Of a stretch of DNA of 64,000 nt, positions 38,696-47,704 are shown piece after piece. The translations under genes were made by a program, and so were the position numbers. Source of the DNA: Ruegeria sp. HKCCD7303 (GTDB lineage: Bacteria; Pseudomonadota; Alphaproteobacteria; Rhodobacterales; Rhodobacteraceae); assembly GCF_013111185.1 (NCBI RefSeq), contig NZ_WVRE01000009.1, forward strand, positions 1 through 64,000. The letters are read 5' to 3'. Below the pieces are notes generated by a model that was given only the letters and a program-made list of their open reading frames with translations, made no database searches and had not been told where the DNA came from. Numbering within the stretch: position 1 is the first letter of the stretch; every line of letters starts with the position of its first letter.

Positions 38696-39871
38696 TCAGA
38701 GCCGCTCGATGGCAAGGGCAATCCCCTGACCACCGCCAATGCACATGGTGATCAACGCTTTTGACCCACCCGTACGCTCCAACTCGTACAGCGCCTTGAG
38801 GGTGATGATCGCGCCGGTCGCGCCAACCGGATGGCCCAGCGCAATGGCACCGCCGTTGGGGTTTACCTTGGCCGCATCCAGACCCAGCTCCTGATTGACG
38901 GCCAATGCCTGTGCGGCGAAAGCTTCGTTGCTTTCGATCACATCGAAATCATCAGCCGACAAACCGGTCTTCTTGAACAGGTTTTGCACCGCCGGGACCG
39001 GGCCAATACCCATAACTTCGGGTCGCACACCAGCATGGGCATAGCTGATCACGCGTGCTTTCGGTTTCAAACCGGCTTTTTCTGCCGCGTCCGCCGTTGC
39101 CAGAACCATCGCAGCCGCGCCGTCATTGATGCCCGAGGCATTCCCGGCCGTGACGCGCCCGTCTTTCTTGAACACTGGCCTCAACCCGGCCAGCGCCTCG
39201 GCTGTAGTCGCTTTGGGGTGTTCATCGACCTGGAAATCGACCATGTCGCGTTTGACCTTGACCTGCACCGGAGCGATCTGGCTTTCGAAAAATCCCCCCT
39301 CAATCGCAGCAGCCGCACGGGTCTGGCTGGTCATGGCAAACTCGTCCATCTGCTCACGGCTGATCTGATGTTCGTCGGCCACGTTTTCGGCCGTGACACC
39401 CATATGCCCTGTGCCAAACGGGCAATTCAGTGCGCCCAGCATCATATCGAGCGAGGTAACATCACCCATCTTAGCGCCCCACCGCGCCTGAGGCACGATG
39501 TAAGGGCTGCGCGACATGCTCTCGGCACCGCCCGCCACAGCAAATTCCGCATCGCCAAGCATCAGGGACTGCACGGCGGATACAATGGCCTGAGCCCCGG
39601 ACCCGCACAGACGGTTCACATTCATGGCCGGCGTACCGTTGGGGATACCCGCCTGCATCGCAGCCACGCGTGATAAATACATGTCGCGTGGTTCGGTGTT
39701 GATGACATGACCAAAGACAACGCTGCCGATCTGCGCGCCTTCAACACCCGAACGTTCAAGGGCTGCTTCGGAGGCAACAGTTGCCAGATCAATCGGAGCC
39801 ATCGAGGCCAAAGCGCCGCCAAATGTGCCGATGGCGGTACGCGCACCATCCAGAATCACTACGTCAGTCAT
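38696..39871 (-). CDS. Acetyl-CoA C-acyltransferase (thiolase)
   Basis: A 391-residue thiolase. The acylated cysteine lies in 'N-R-L-C-G-S-G-A-Q-A', the C-terminal histidine in 'A-L-G-H-P-V-G-A-T-G-A' and the second cysteine in 'M-C-I-G-G-G-Q-G'. It joins or cleaves acyl-CoAs in beta-oxidation or acetoacetyl-CoA formation. The start at 39871 has GGAGGAGAAA upstream; the open frame extends nine codons further. It is divergent from the XRE-cupin regulator. Confidence 0.94.
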   Translation of the reverse strand: MTDVVILDGARTAIGTFGGALASMAPIDLATVASEAALERSGVEGAQIGSVVFGHVINTEPRDMYLSRVAAMQAGIPNGTPAMNVNRLCGSGAQAIVSAVQSLMLGDAEFAVAGGAESMSRSPYIVPQARWGAKMGDVTSLDMMLGALNCPFGTGHMGVTAENVADEHQISREQMDEFAMTSQTRAAAAIEGGFFESQIAPVQVKVKRDMVDFQVDEHPKATTAEALAGLRPVFKKDGRVTAGNASGINDGAAAMVLATADAAEKAGLKPKARVISYAHAGVRPEVMGIGPVPAVQNLFKKTGLSADDFDVIESNEAFAAQALAVNQELGLDAAKVNPNGGAIALGHPVGATGAIITLKALYELERTGGSKALITMCIGGGQGIALAIERL

Positions 39872-39958
39872 ATTTTCTCCTCCAAAACCCGCGCGCATTA
39901 TGCACTTGCAGCATGATCTTCAAATTAGACTCACTGTCACGCCCGGAATTGACATTAC

Positions 39959-39968
39959 GTTGCGCAAC
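39959..39968. promoter_or_regulatory. GTTGCGCAAC palindrome upstream of the XRE-cupin gene
   Basis: A perfect 10-bp palindrome, preceded by a TTGACA element (39949-39954). It lies between the divergent thiolase and regulator genes and may be an autoregulatory site. Confidence 0.35.
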
Positions 39969-39984
39969 ACGCATGGATTCCGTC

Positions 39985-40548
39985 ATGACGGAAAACACAG
40001 ACGATATCCTGAACCTCCTGCCTGCACGCCTGAAAGAGGCACGCCGGGCAAAAGGACTGTCGCTTGAGGCGGTTGCCAAACTCAGCGGCGTTTCCCGGTC
40101 CATGGTCAGCCAGATCGAGCGCGGCGAAAGCAGCCCTACGATCTCGACCCTTTGGAACCTGACCCGCGCTTTGCAGGTGGATTTTGCAGGTCTGTTGGAA
40201 GGCGCACAAGCCAGTGACCAGATCGAGGTTCTGCGAAGCTCTGAGGTCCCCAGTATCGACAATATGGGGCAAAACTGCCGTATTCGCATCCTTTCCCCGC
40301 CGGAAGAAGCCGGAGGTCACGAGGTCTATGAAATTGAGTTTGGTGAAGGCGGAGCTTTGAACAGCCAACCCCACGCCCGCGGAGCGCACGAGCAGCTGAC
40401 GGTGCTGGAAGGCAGGGTCAGGGTCACGTCCGGCAGCGCCATGTCGGACCTGAACCAAGGAGACACCGCGCGTTACGCTGCAGACATCGCGCATTCCATT
40501 GTTGCCAAAGGGCCCGCACGAGTCTTTTTGATCGTGAAAAACGCCTGA
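39985..40548 (+). CDS. XRE-family regulator with C-terminal cupin domain
   Basis: A 187-residue regulator. The HTH is at the N-terminus (L-K-E-A-R-R-A-K-G-L-S-L-E-A-V-A-K-L-S-G-V-S-R-S-M-V-S-Q-I). A cupin-type sensor follows with 'H-A-R-G-A-H-E-Q-L-T-V-L-E-G' and 'D-T-A-R-Y-A-A-D-I-A-H'. Such proteins usually control the adjacent catabolic genes, here kbl-tdh downstream. Starts at 39973 and 39985 are both possible; neither has a strong ribosome binding site. A GTTGCGCAAC palindrome lies just upstream (39959-39968). Confidence 0.88.
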   Translation: MTENTDDILNLLPARLKEARRAKGLSLEAVAKLSGVSRSMVSQIERGESSPTISTLWNLTRALQVDFAGLLEGAQASDQIEVLRSSEVPSIDNMGQNCRIRILSPPEEAGGHEVYEIEFGEGGALNSQPHARGAHEQLTVLEGRVRVTSGSAMSDLNQGDTARYAADIAHSIVAKGPARVFLIVKNA

Positions 40549-40591
40549 ATCCGGCAAAATTCCGCCTTCACGGAAATTTTTCCTTCATATT

Positions 40592-40615
40592 GAATTTCCC
40601 CTATTTGGGAAATTC
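40592..40615. promoter_or_regulatory. Palindromic site upstream of kbl-tdh
   Basis: Perfect 9-bp arms GAATTTCCC (40592-40600) and GGGAAATTC (40607-40615) around CTATTT, 44 bp before the kbl start, just after a second A/T-rich symmetric stretch (GGAAATTTTTCC). It is the best candidate operator for the XRE-cupin regulator encoded immediately upstream. Confidence 0.65.
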
Positions 40616-40658
40616 ATCCGCTATGTTAGATGTGCGACTCAGTTGAACGGAGGTCGCC

Positions 40659-41843
40659 ATGGCAGATGCATTCCTGTCCCACATCACGGACACACTCGCG
40701 CAGATCGAATCCGAAGGTTTGTACAAGCGCGAACGAATGATCACTTCGCCTCAGGGCGGTGAGATTACGGTGGGCGGCAAACAGGTCATCAACCTGTGCG
40801 CCAATAACTATCTGGGTCTGGCCGATCATCCGGCGTTGATCGACGCCGCCAAGGGCGCGATGGAGCCCAAAGGATTCGGCATGGCATCGGTCCGGTTCAT
40901 CTGCGGGACGCAGGATATTCATCGTGAATTGGAACAGAAGCTGGCGACTTTCCTGAACAAGGACGACGCCATCCTGTTTGCAGCCTGTTTCGATGCCAAT
41001 GGCGGTTTGTTTGAACCGCTGCTCGGACCCGAGGACGCGATTATATCGGACAGTCTGAACCATGCCTCGATCATTGACGGGGTACGCTTGTGCAAGGCCA
41101 AGCGCTATCGCTACATGAATAATGACATGAACGACCTCGAAGCCTGGTTGAAACAGGCGCGTGAGGACGGGGCGCGGCACATTATGATCGCAACGGATGG
41201 CGTGTTCTCGATGGATGGCTATCTGGCTAACCTGCCGAAGATTCGCGAACTGGCGGACAAGTATGACGCCATTGTCATGGTTGATGATTGCCACGCCACC
41301 GGCTTCATGGGGCCGAACGGTGCGGGTACGCCGGACCACTTCGGTGTTGATGTCGACATTCTAACAGGAACTTTGGGCAAGGCACTTGGGGGGGCAATCG
41401 GCGGTTACATCGCCGGGCCGCAGCCAGTGATCGACCTGCTGCGGCAGCGGGCGCGGCCCTATCTGTTCTCAAATTCGCTGCCGCCTTCCATCGTCGCCGC
41501 AGGGCTTGAGGCGATCCGTCTTGTAGAAGAAGGCGACATGCTGCGTGCCCAGCTGTTTGGCAACGCCAAATACTGGCGCGCGGGGCTGGAAAATCTGGGC
41601 TTTGATCTACTGCCCGGCGAACACCCGATCATCCCGGTGATGTTGGGCGAAGCGACGCTGGCGCAGGACATGGCGACAAAGCTGTTTGATGAGGGCGTCT
41701 ATGTCTCGGGTTTCTTCTTCCCGGTTGTTCCACGCGGACAAGCGCGGATCAGAACGCAAATGAATGCGGCTCTAACCAAGGATGAATTGGATCGCGCGCT
41801 GACCGCCTTTGGCAAGGTTGGCAAAGAACTGGGGGTGATCTAA
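40659..41843 (+). CDS. kbl: Glycine C-acetyltransferase (2-amino-3-ketobutyrate CoA ligase)
   Basis: A 394-residue PLP enzyme of the alpha-oxoamine synthase family. The motifs '[10 protein letters not shown]', '[10 protein letters not shown]', 'D-D-C-H-A-T-G-F' and the PLP lysine in '[10 protein letters not shown]' are present. It splits 2-amino-3-ketobutyrate with CoA to glycine and acetyl-CoA. ACGGAGGTCGCC precedes the start. The stop overlaps the tdh start (TAATG). Confidence 0.96.
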   Translation: MADAFLSHITDTLAQIESEGLYKRERMITSPQGGEITVGGKQVINLCANNYLGLADHPALIDAAKGAMEPKGFGMASVRFICGTQDIHRELEQKLATFLNKDDAILFAACFDANGGLFEPLLGPEDAIISDSLNHASIIDGVRLCKAKRYRYMNNDMNDLEAWLKQAREDGARHIMIATDGVFSMDGYLANLPKIRELADKYDAIVMVDDCHATGFMGPNGAGTPDHFGVDVDILTGTLGKALGGAIGGYIAGPQPVIDLLRQRARPYLFSNSLPPSIVAAGLEAIRLVEEGDMLRAQLFGNAKYWRAGLENLGFDLLPGEHPIIPVMLGEATLAQDMATKLFDEGVYVSGFFFPVVPRGQARIRTQMNAALTKDELDRALTAFGKVGKELGVI

Positions 41844-42886
41844 TGCGCCCCAACACCATGAAGGCACTGGAAAAATCCAAACCCGAAGAGGGCCTGTGGA
41901 TGGTGCAGGCCCCGGTGCCCGAGATCGGGCCGGAAGAGGTGCTGATCAAAATCAACAAAACCGGCATCTGCGGGACCGATATTCATATCTGGAACTGGGA
42001 TGAATGGGCCTCTGCCACTGTGCCGGTTCCGATGATCACCGGCCACGAATTCGCCGGTGAGATCGTCGAGATCGGGCGCAACGTGACGGGGCTTGAGATC
42101 GGTCAGCGGTGTTCCGGAGAGGGGCATCTGATCACCACCGACAGCCGCCAGAGCCGCGCGGGCAAGTTCCACCTCGACCCCGGCACTCGCGGGATCGGTG
42201 TGAATGAGCAAGGGGCCTTTGCGCAGTACCTGAAATTGCCGGCTTTTAATGTCGTGCCACTGCCCGACGATATACCGGATGAGATCGGAGCCATTCTCGA
42301 CCCCCTCGGCAACGCTGTTCATACAGCGCTGAGCTTCGATCTGCTGGGCGAAGATGTTCTGATCACTGGCGCAGGCCCGATCGGAATCATGGCCGCCGCA
42401 GTTGCGCGCCATGCCAGTGCGCGGAATGTTGTGATTACCGATATCAATCCAGATCGCCTGAAGCTGGCTGAACATGTGGTGCCAACTGTCCGCACCGTCG
42501 ACGTGTCCAAAGAAGACCTGCAAGACGTCATTACCGAATTGGGAATGAAAGAAGGCTTCGACGTCGGTCTTGAAATGTCCGGGTCTCAAGCCGCGCTTGA
42601 CCAAATGGTCGAAGCTCTTGTGATGGGTGGAAAGATCGCCTTGCTGGGCATTCCGCCCGGGAAATCACCGGTCGATTGGTCGCGTATCGTGTTCAAGGCC
42701 ATCACCATCAAGGGCGTGTATGGGCGCGAGATGTTCGAGACCTGGTACAAGATGATTGCCATGCTGCAAAACGGGCTGGATATTTCTCGCGTGATCACAC
42801 ACCAGATGAAAGTCGACGAGTTTACCGAGGGTTTTGCCGCGATGAAATCGGGTAGGTCAGGAAAGGTGGTCCTCGACTGGACCTGA
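41843..42886 (+). CDS. tdh: L-threonine 3-dehydrogenase, lacking the structural zinc cysteines
   Basis: A 347-residue medium-chain dehydrogenase that oxidises threonine to 2-amino-3-ketobutyrate, the substrate of Kbl. Catalytic zinc ligands are present: C43 in 'G-I-C-G-T-D', H68-E69 in 'I-T-G-H-E-F'. The NAD-binding motif is '[10 protein letters not shown]'. The region after 'S-G-E-G-H' (91-115) should hold four structural zinc cysteines as in the E. coli enzyme, but reads [15 protein letters not shown] with none. It is coupled to kbl by an overlapping start. Confidence 0.93.
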   Translation: MRPNTMKALEKSKPEEGLWMVQAPVPEIGPEEVLIKINKTGICGTDIHIWNWDEWASATVPVPMITGHEFAGEIVEIGRNVTGLEIGQRCSGEGHLITTDSRQSRAGKFHLDPGTRGIGVNEQGAFAQYLKLPAFNVVPLPDDIPDEIGAILDPLGNAVHTALSFDLLGEDVLITGAGPIGIMAAAVARHASARNVVITDINPDRLKLAEHVVPTVRTVDVSKEDLQDVITELGMKEGFDVGLEMSGSQAALDQMVEALVMGGKIALLGIPPGKSPVDWSRIVFKAITIKGVYGREMFETWYKMIAMLQNGLDISRVITHQMKVDEFTEGFAAMKSGRSGKVVLDWT

Positions 42887-42949
42887 CACTCTGGCCCTGC
42901 GCCGATTCACCCCCTACACATGGGGGGACGCCGGCGCAGGGAGAAGCAC

Positions 42950-43831
42950 ATGAGCGATAAGGATGATCGATTTCTTGAACGCGGGATCGAAGACACTCTG
43001 GTCACCGATTTCGCGCAGACCCATCGCAAAAGCTATGGCGATTTCCTGCAGCTCAAGACACTGCTGAACCTGCAAAAGACCTTTCAGGACCCTGCGCAAC
43101 CAGATGAGATGCTGTTCATCATCATCCATCAGGTCAGCGAGTTGTGGTTGAAACTGATGCACCACCAACTGGTGGAAGTACGTCATTTCCTGCAACAGGA
43201 CGAGTTCGGCCCGGCGATGAAGAACCTCGACAGGGTCAAGGCGATCCAGCGACAGTTGATCGCGGCGTGGGAAACCCTGCTGACCATGACGCCCGCCGAT
43301 TACATGACGTTTCGGCAGGCTCTGGGCAACTCTTCAGGGTTTCAAAGCTATGGGTACCGGCAGATCGAGTTCATACTGGGCAACAAGGACCCCGCGACCC
43401 TAAAAGTGCATCAGCATGACCCCGAAGTTATGGCGATGCTGAATCATGCGCTGACCAAACCATCTCTGTACGACGAGGTGTTGTTCATGCTGTCCCGCCA
43501 GGGCTTTGACGTACCAAAGGACCTGTTAGACCGCGACTTTGCACAGCCCTATTCCGGTGATCCGCGCGTGGTCAAAATCTGGCTGCAGGTGTTTCGGGAT
43601 AGGTCGCAGTATTGGGATCTTTATGCACTGGCGGAAAAGCTGATGGACGTGGAATCCCTATTCCAGCGCTGGCGTTTCGATCACGTCACAGCGGTGGAAA
43701 GAGTGATCGGCAACCAACCCGGCACCGGCGGCTCCAGTGGCGTGTCGTTTTTGCGCAAGGCCTTGGATTTACGCTTTTTCCATGATCTCTACGACCTACG
43801 CACCGAATTGATGTATGCGGATCAGGAGTGA
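42950..43831 (+). CDS. kynA: Tryptophan 2,3-dioxygenase
   Basis: A 293-residue heme dioxygenase. Family motifs include 'Y-G-D-F-L-Q-L-K-T-L-L', 'F-I-I-I-H-Q-V-S-E-L-W-L-K-L', 'G-N-S-S-G-F-Q-S-Y-G-Y-R' and the C-terminal 'T-G-G-S-S-G-V-S-F-L-R'. It opens the indole ring of tryptophan to N-formylkynurenine. The start at 42950 follows GGGAGAAG; the open frame begins 10 codons earlier. The formamidase gene follows 3 bp after the stop. Confidence 0.95.
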   Translation: MSDKDDRFLERGIEDTLVTDFAQTHRKSYGDFLQLKTLLNLQKTFQDPAQPDEMLFIIIHQVSELWLKLMHHQLVEVRHFLQQDEFGPAMKNLDRVKAIQRQLIAAWETLLTMTPADYMTFRQALGNSSGFQSYGYRQIEFILGNKDPATLKVHQHDPEVMAMLNHALTKPSLYDEVLFMLSRQGFDVPKDLLDRDFAQPYSGDPRVVKIWLQVFRDRSQYWDLYALAEKLMDVESLFQRWRFDHVTAVERVIGNQPGTGGSSGVSFLRKALDLRFFHDLYDLRTELMYADQE

Positions 43832-43834
43832 GCA

Positions 43835-44662
43835 ATGCTGTACCGGGGGTTCACACAGGCCGAGTTGGATCAGGAGTATTCGCCCTCGTCAATGATCGGT
43901 GGAGACCTCACACCCTATCTGGACAGCTACGCCGCGCTCAGTGCACAGCATCGCGCGCAGATGGAGGTGATCGGGAACATCTCTTACGGTGATGGAACCG
44001 CTCAGGTTCTGGATTTCTTTCCCGCAAAAGGTGCTGGTGCTCCGCTGCATGTCTTTATTCATGGGGGCTATTGGCAAGCCCTCAGCCAGCGCGATTCGGC
44101 GATGATGGCACCTGCCCTGATCGAGGCTGAACAGTCGTTTGCGACGCTGAACTACACACTCGCCCCGAATGCACGGATCGGAGAGATGGTCGAAGAATGT
44201 CGCGACGCTTTGCTCTGGCTAGCAACCAACGCATCTGATCTGGGTTTTGACCCGTCGCGGATCACCTTGTCCGGGCACAGCGCCGGGGCTCAGTTGGTCA
44301 GCATGGTAATGGCAAGCTCAGCCAACAAACTGGCGCGCGCGGGGCTGCGTGTGCGCGACGTGATCCTGATCAGCGGAATTTATGATCTTGAACCGATCAG
44401 CCTGACGCCGATCAACGACCCCCTGCAATTGACCCCGGTTGAGGTGAACGACCTGTCCCCCACCCGCCACCTGCCCCGCCCCGGCCCGCGCTATCACGTG
44501 ACCGTGGCCGAACGCGATACGCCCGAGTTCATCCGCCAGAGCCGGGACTATGCCGAACAGCTGCGCAAAGCCGGGCATTCCGTCAGTTTCGATCTGAAAC
44601 GTGGGATGCACCATTTTGACATCATCATGCATCCGGGGACGTTTTTATCGGTGTCGCGTTAG
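43835..44662 (+). CDS. Alpha/beta-hydrolase, kynurenine formamidase type
   Basis: A 275-residue alpha/beta-hydrolase. It has the H-G-G-Y-W oxyanion motif of animal-type arylformamidases, the nucleophile serine in 'G-H-S-A-G-A' and a C-terminal 'M-H-H-F-D' with the catalytic histidine. Placed directly after kynA with AGGAG in the spacer, it most likely hydrolyses N-formylkynurenine. It is unrelated in fold to the bacterial metal-dependent KynB. No kynureninase gene follows in this window. Confidence 0.85.
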   Translation: MLYRGFTQAELDQEYSPSSMIGGDLTPYLDSYAALSAQHRAQMEVIGNISYGDGTAQVLDFFPAKGAGAPLHVFIHGGYWQALSQRDSAMMAPALIEAEQSFATLNYTLAPNARIGEMVEECRDALLWLATNASDLGFDPSRITLSGHSAGAQLVSMVMASSANKLARAGLRVRDVILISGIYDLEPISLTPINDPLQLTPVEVNDLSPTRHLPRPGPRYHVTVAERDTPEFIRQSRDYAEQLRKAGHSVSFDLKRGMHHFDIIMHPGTFLSVSR

Positions 44663-44784
44663 TCAAGGACATCGGGCGCCCAAAAGATTTGTCCCCTTCG
44701 CCGAGAGCCAAATAATCAAACACGAACCGAGGTTTGTACCGGAACTGCAAATGCCAGCCCCAAGCGCAACCCGGCCATTGAAAT

Positions 44785-44812
44785 TTCGTGCTGCCCCCGC
44801 GAGCAGCACGAA
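44785..44812 (+). terminator. Probable terminator after the kynA-formamidase pair
   Basis: Arms TTCGTGCTGC (44785-44794) and GCAGCACGAA (44803-44812), followed by TTTTT, about 120 bp past the formamidase stop. The rest of 44663-44953 holds no supported gene. Confidence 0.7.
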
Positions 44813-44953
44813 TTTTTGTTCCGAAACGCAAATACTCGTGTCGCATTGCGATGGAAAAGCAGTCCATACGCCAATGGGATGAACTCATTTCGTAAACTCG
44901 TCCTACGCGGAATTGGCCCCAACGAACGTCACACGTGATCAGCTTTTTTGTCG

Positions 44954-45865
44954 CTAGAAAGCAATTTGAAGCGAGCGCGCGACCTTGCCGTAGCCACCCG
45001 CCATGAGGCCCGAGATTGCGCCATCCTCAACCTCCAATTCAACTTTAATTAGGCTCGGGCTTGCAGGGTTCATAAACACTCCTTGCTCGATCTGGAATGA
45101 ACGCTGAGATGAATCGCCAAAATCGTGCAATACACATGCCAGCGGCCCCGCGGCCATCCCGGTCGCTGCTTCCTCTTCAATCGCGTATCTGGGCGCGAAC
45201 ATGCGAGTCGTGGCATCTCGACTTGTCGCTAAGGGATCGTTTGTGAAGACGTAGTAGCCGATCAAATCCAGCTGCTCACTGATTTGAGTGATTTTGGCAT
45301 AATCTGGTTTGACATTGGCAAGAGCCCTGGCATTTGAAAGACCAACAACGATGAAGCTATTACCGGTATTGACCAGAAGCGGTGGGAACCTCCGATCAAT
45401 TTGAGAATTGTCGATCCCGAGTGAGTTCAGAACATCATCGATTTTCACGCCCTTTTTGGCCCACTCTTCAACTCCTGAATAGCGTGGGGCCAATTGCTCC
45501 ATGTAGGCGGCACCTTCTTTCATGAGGATGCGCCTCGGCCCATCAACCGTCTCCTTGGAAGTATCGGGGTTGGGGATCCGACCTAACGCATCAAGGTGCG
45601 AAAAGGCTGCGATTGTCGCGTGACCGCAATGAGCGATGCGTCGGTTCGGTGTGAAGAAATCCAGCTTGAAGCCTTCGGTCTCGGACCGAGAGACAAAGGC
45701 CGTTTCGGACAATCCAACCCTTGCTGCAATGTCCTGCATGTCTTGCTCACTCAATTCATCAGCGTCCAAAATGACACCTGCGGGATTTCCTCCGGTGCCA
45801 CCGTCGACAAAGCCGTGTACGACTTCAACCGTTGCCTGTCTGGCTGTATTTGCCTGCGTGTTCAT
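44954..45865 (-). CDS. PhzF-family isomerase-like protein
   Basis: A 303-residue protein of the PhzF/diaminopimelate-epimerase fold. The N-terminal half has 'V-D-G-G-T-G-G-N-P-A-G-V', 'S-E-T-A-F-V-S' (a glutamate as the candidate general base) and 'R-I-A-H-C-G-H-A-T-I-A'. The C-terminal half has 'E-E-E-A-A-T-G-M-A-A-G'. Characterised members isomerise small metabolites; this one's substrate is unknown. The start at 45865 follows GGAG. It is the last gene of a minus-strand run with the exported hydrolase and flavin-binding protein. Confidence 0.85.
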   Translation of the reverse strand: MNTQANTARQATVEVVHGFVDGGTGGNPAGVILDADELSEQDMQDIAARVGLSETAFVSRSETEGFKLDFFTPNRRIAHCGHATIAAFSHLDALGRIPNPDTSKETVDGPRRILMKEGAAYMEQLAPRYSGVEEWAKKGVKIDDVLNSLGIDNSQIDRRFPPLLVNTGNSFIVVGLSNARALANVKPDYAKITQISEQLDLIGYYVFTNDPLATSRDATTRMFAPRYAIEEEAATGMAAGPLACVLHDFGDSSQRSFQIEQGVFMNPASPSLIKVELEVEDGAISGLMAGGYGKVARSLQIAF

Positions 45866-45920
45866 TGTTCGTCTCCATGCATAAGGCCGCACCCTTGAGC
45901 ATGGTGCGGCCATTTCTACG

Positions 45921-46901
45921 TCAGTTGCTGGCGTTGGTGATACGATTCAGAAAGGCAGTCATCTGCGTGGCAATCTCGGGTCCATACTCTTCCAGCGCGA
46001 AGTGTCCAGTATCGAGCAGGTGAAACTCAAGATCCTTCAGATCACGTTGATAGGGAAAGGCACCTTCGGCAGGGAAGATGTGATCATTCTTGCCCCACAT
46101 CAGCAGCGCCGGTGGCTGATGCTTGCGAAACAGCGCCTGCCATTTTGGGTATTCGGCAACGTTGGTGCCGTAATCCAGGAAAAGTTCAAGTTGTACCTCC
46201 TGATTGCCTTCGCGGTCGAGCAAGTATTGGACGTGCCAGAAATTGTCCGGGTTAATCAGTTCCGGTTTCTGGACACCGTGGGTGAATTGCCATTTGGTAG
46301 CATCCAGAGTGAGGAATCCACGAAGCTGATCGCCATTCTCTTGCGATGGCTCGGCCCAATAGGCTTTGATTGGATCCCAGAACTCGCGCAGCCCTTCCTC
46401 ATAGGCATTCCCGTTTTGAATAATGAAACCCGTGACTCGTTCGGGCTGTTCCGCAAACATACGAAAACCAACCGGAGCGCCGTAATCCATCAGATAGACC
46501 GCGTAATGATCCACGCCCTTTCGGTCGAGCAGCGACGTCATCATTTTCGATATATTCGCGAAGGAATACTCGAAGTCTTCGGCCATCGGCATATCCGATG
46601 CCCCGAATCCTGGAAAATCGGGCGCAATCACGTGGTAGCGCTTGGCCAGTTCAGGAATAAGGTTTCGGAACATGTGTGAAGAAGTCGGAAAGCCATGAAG
46701 CAGCAGGACAGTGGGCCTGTTCGGATCTCCGGCCTCACGATAGGCGATATTGATGTCGCCGATTTGTTCCGTACGGAAACTGATGGCCTGAGTAGCTTCA
46801 ACTTGGGTCTCTGCGGCGATTGCAGGGGCCGGAGCAAATGGCACAGCAATGGAAAGTGCGAGAATGCTGGCGCTCAGGATGGATTTCAGATTGCGCGGCA
46901 T
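45921..46901 (-). CDS. Exported alpha/beta-hydrolase, haloalkane dehalogenase/epoxide hydrolase-like
   Basis: A 326-residue protein with a signal peptide ending A-I-A-A. The hydrolase core shows '[14 protein letters not shown]', the nucleophile elbow '[11 protein letters not shown]' with aspartate in place of serine, and 'D-T-G-H-F-A-L-E' with the catalytic histidine. An aspartate nucleophile points to dehalogenase or epoxide-hydrolase chemistry rather than an esterase. AAAGGAAA precedes the start. It lies 55 bp before the PhzF gene, likely in one operon. Confidence 0.88.
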   Translation of the reverse strand: MPRNLKSILSASILALSIAVPFAPAPAIAAETQVEATQAISFRTEQIGDINIAYREAGDPNRPTVLLLHGFPTSSHMFRNLIPELAKRYHVIAPDFPGFGASDMPMAEDFEYSFANISKMMTSLLDRKGVDHYAVYLMDYGAPVGFRMFAEQPERVTGFIIQNGNAYEEGLREFWDPIKAYWAEPSQENGDQLRGFLTLDATKWQFTHGVQKPELINPDNFWHVQYLLDREGNQEVQLELFLDYGTNVAEYPKWQALFRKHQPPALLMWGKNDHIFPAEGAFPYQRDLKDLEFHLLDTGHFALEEYGPEIATQMTAFLNRITNASN

Positions 46902-46968
46902 GGGTATTTCCTTTCGTCATTCTAGGGCGCGCGTCTTAACGCGCGGGGTTTGACACCGGTCAGTTTTG

Positions 46969-47586
46969 CTAGCCGAGCGCCTCTTCGAGCCTTGCGTTTC
47001 GCGCTTTCAGCGCTGCCAGTTCAGTGCGAAACGGGGCCAGATAATCTTCAAATTCTTCAAGGGTCATGCGTTGGGGGATGTGCTGCGGGCAGTTCCAGTC
47101 CATCGCCTCAAGCTTGATCACAATCGCCCGCTCAGGATGAGCGCGATAGCCTGGCGCACTCAGGCGCCGCATCAGGGCCGGATCAGTCTCGGCATCAATG
47201 AGCATCGCCCGACCCCAGATCTTGAGACGTCTCTGATTGGGGTAATCCATTAGGATCAGCGAGATGCGGTCATTGATCAGCAGGTTGCCTGTACTGAGAT
47301 ACTGCCGGTTGCCCCGAAAATCGGCGTAGGCAAGTGTCCGTTCATCCAAAACCTTCAAAAAACCAACTGGTCCACCGCGGAATTGTACGTAAGGCCAGCC
47401 GGTTTCCGAGACCGTAGCTTGATAGAAGCCGTCCCTTTGCGCGATGAAGCTGGCCTCAACCGGGCTGATCAGGTCCTCCTGACGGGCACCTGCCAGAAAC
47501 TTCGCGTAACCGGTCGCTGACCCATTCTTGGCCTGCGTTTCGCGTACGGAGGGCGTGAAACTGATCTCTGCAAAGGGTCGTACCAT
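46969..47586 (-). CDS. Pyridoxamine-5'-phosphate-oxidase-like flavin-binding protein
   Basis: A 205-residue split-barrel protein. The motifs 'D-L-I-S-P-V-E-A-S-F-I-A-Q-R-D-G-F-Y-Q-A-T-V', 'G-W-P-Y-V-Q-F-R-G-G-P' and 'R-L-K-I-W-G-R-A' match FMN-binding PNPOx-related proteins. A C-terminal helix (E-L-A-A-L-K-A-R-N-A-R-L-E-E) may be a short coiled coil. The start at 47586 has GGAG at the right distance; GTG 47598 is in frame. It is divergent from a LysR gene across the palindrome at 47677-47703. Confidence 0.85.
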   Translation of the reverse strand: MVRPFAEISFTPSVRETQAKNGSATGYAKFLAGARQEDLISPVEASFIAQRDGFYQATVSETGWPYVQFRGGPVGFLKVLDERTLAYADFRGNRQYLSTGNLLINDRISLILMDYPNQRRLKIWGRAMLIDAETDPALMRRLSAPGYRAHPERAIVIKLEAMDWNCPQHIPQRMTLEEFEDYLAPFRTELAALKARNARLEEALG

Positions 47587-47676
47587 CGTATTCTCCACCT
47601 TGATCTGGGCTATGCCCTGGGACTGAGGTGAAGTTAATCAGAGCTTCTGTGTTGCGGAATTAGGATAATTGGCAAT

Positions 47677-47703
47677 ATATTATTCCAAAATATGGAATAA
47701 TAT
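47677..47703. promoter_or_regulatory. 27-bp palindrome between flavin-binding gene and lysR
   Basis: Perfect 10-bp arms ATATTATTCC (47677-47686) and GGAATAATAT (47694-47703) around AAAATAT. It ends 1 bp before the chosen lysR start codon and lies in the divergent promoter region. It is a likely operator for the LysR protein or for its own control. Confidence 0.7.
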
Positions 47704-47704
47704 T

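Noticed and set aside
44625..44922. Small minus-strand frames between the formamidase and PhzF genes
   Set aside because: They run through the terminator hairpin at 44785-44812 and overlap the end of the formamidase gene; no ribosome binding site or known motif.
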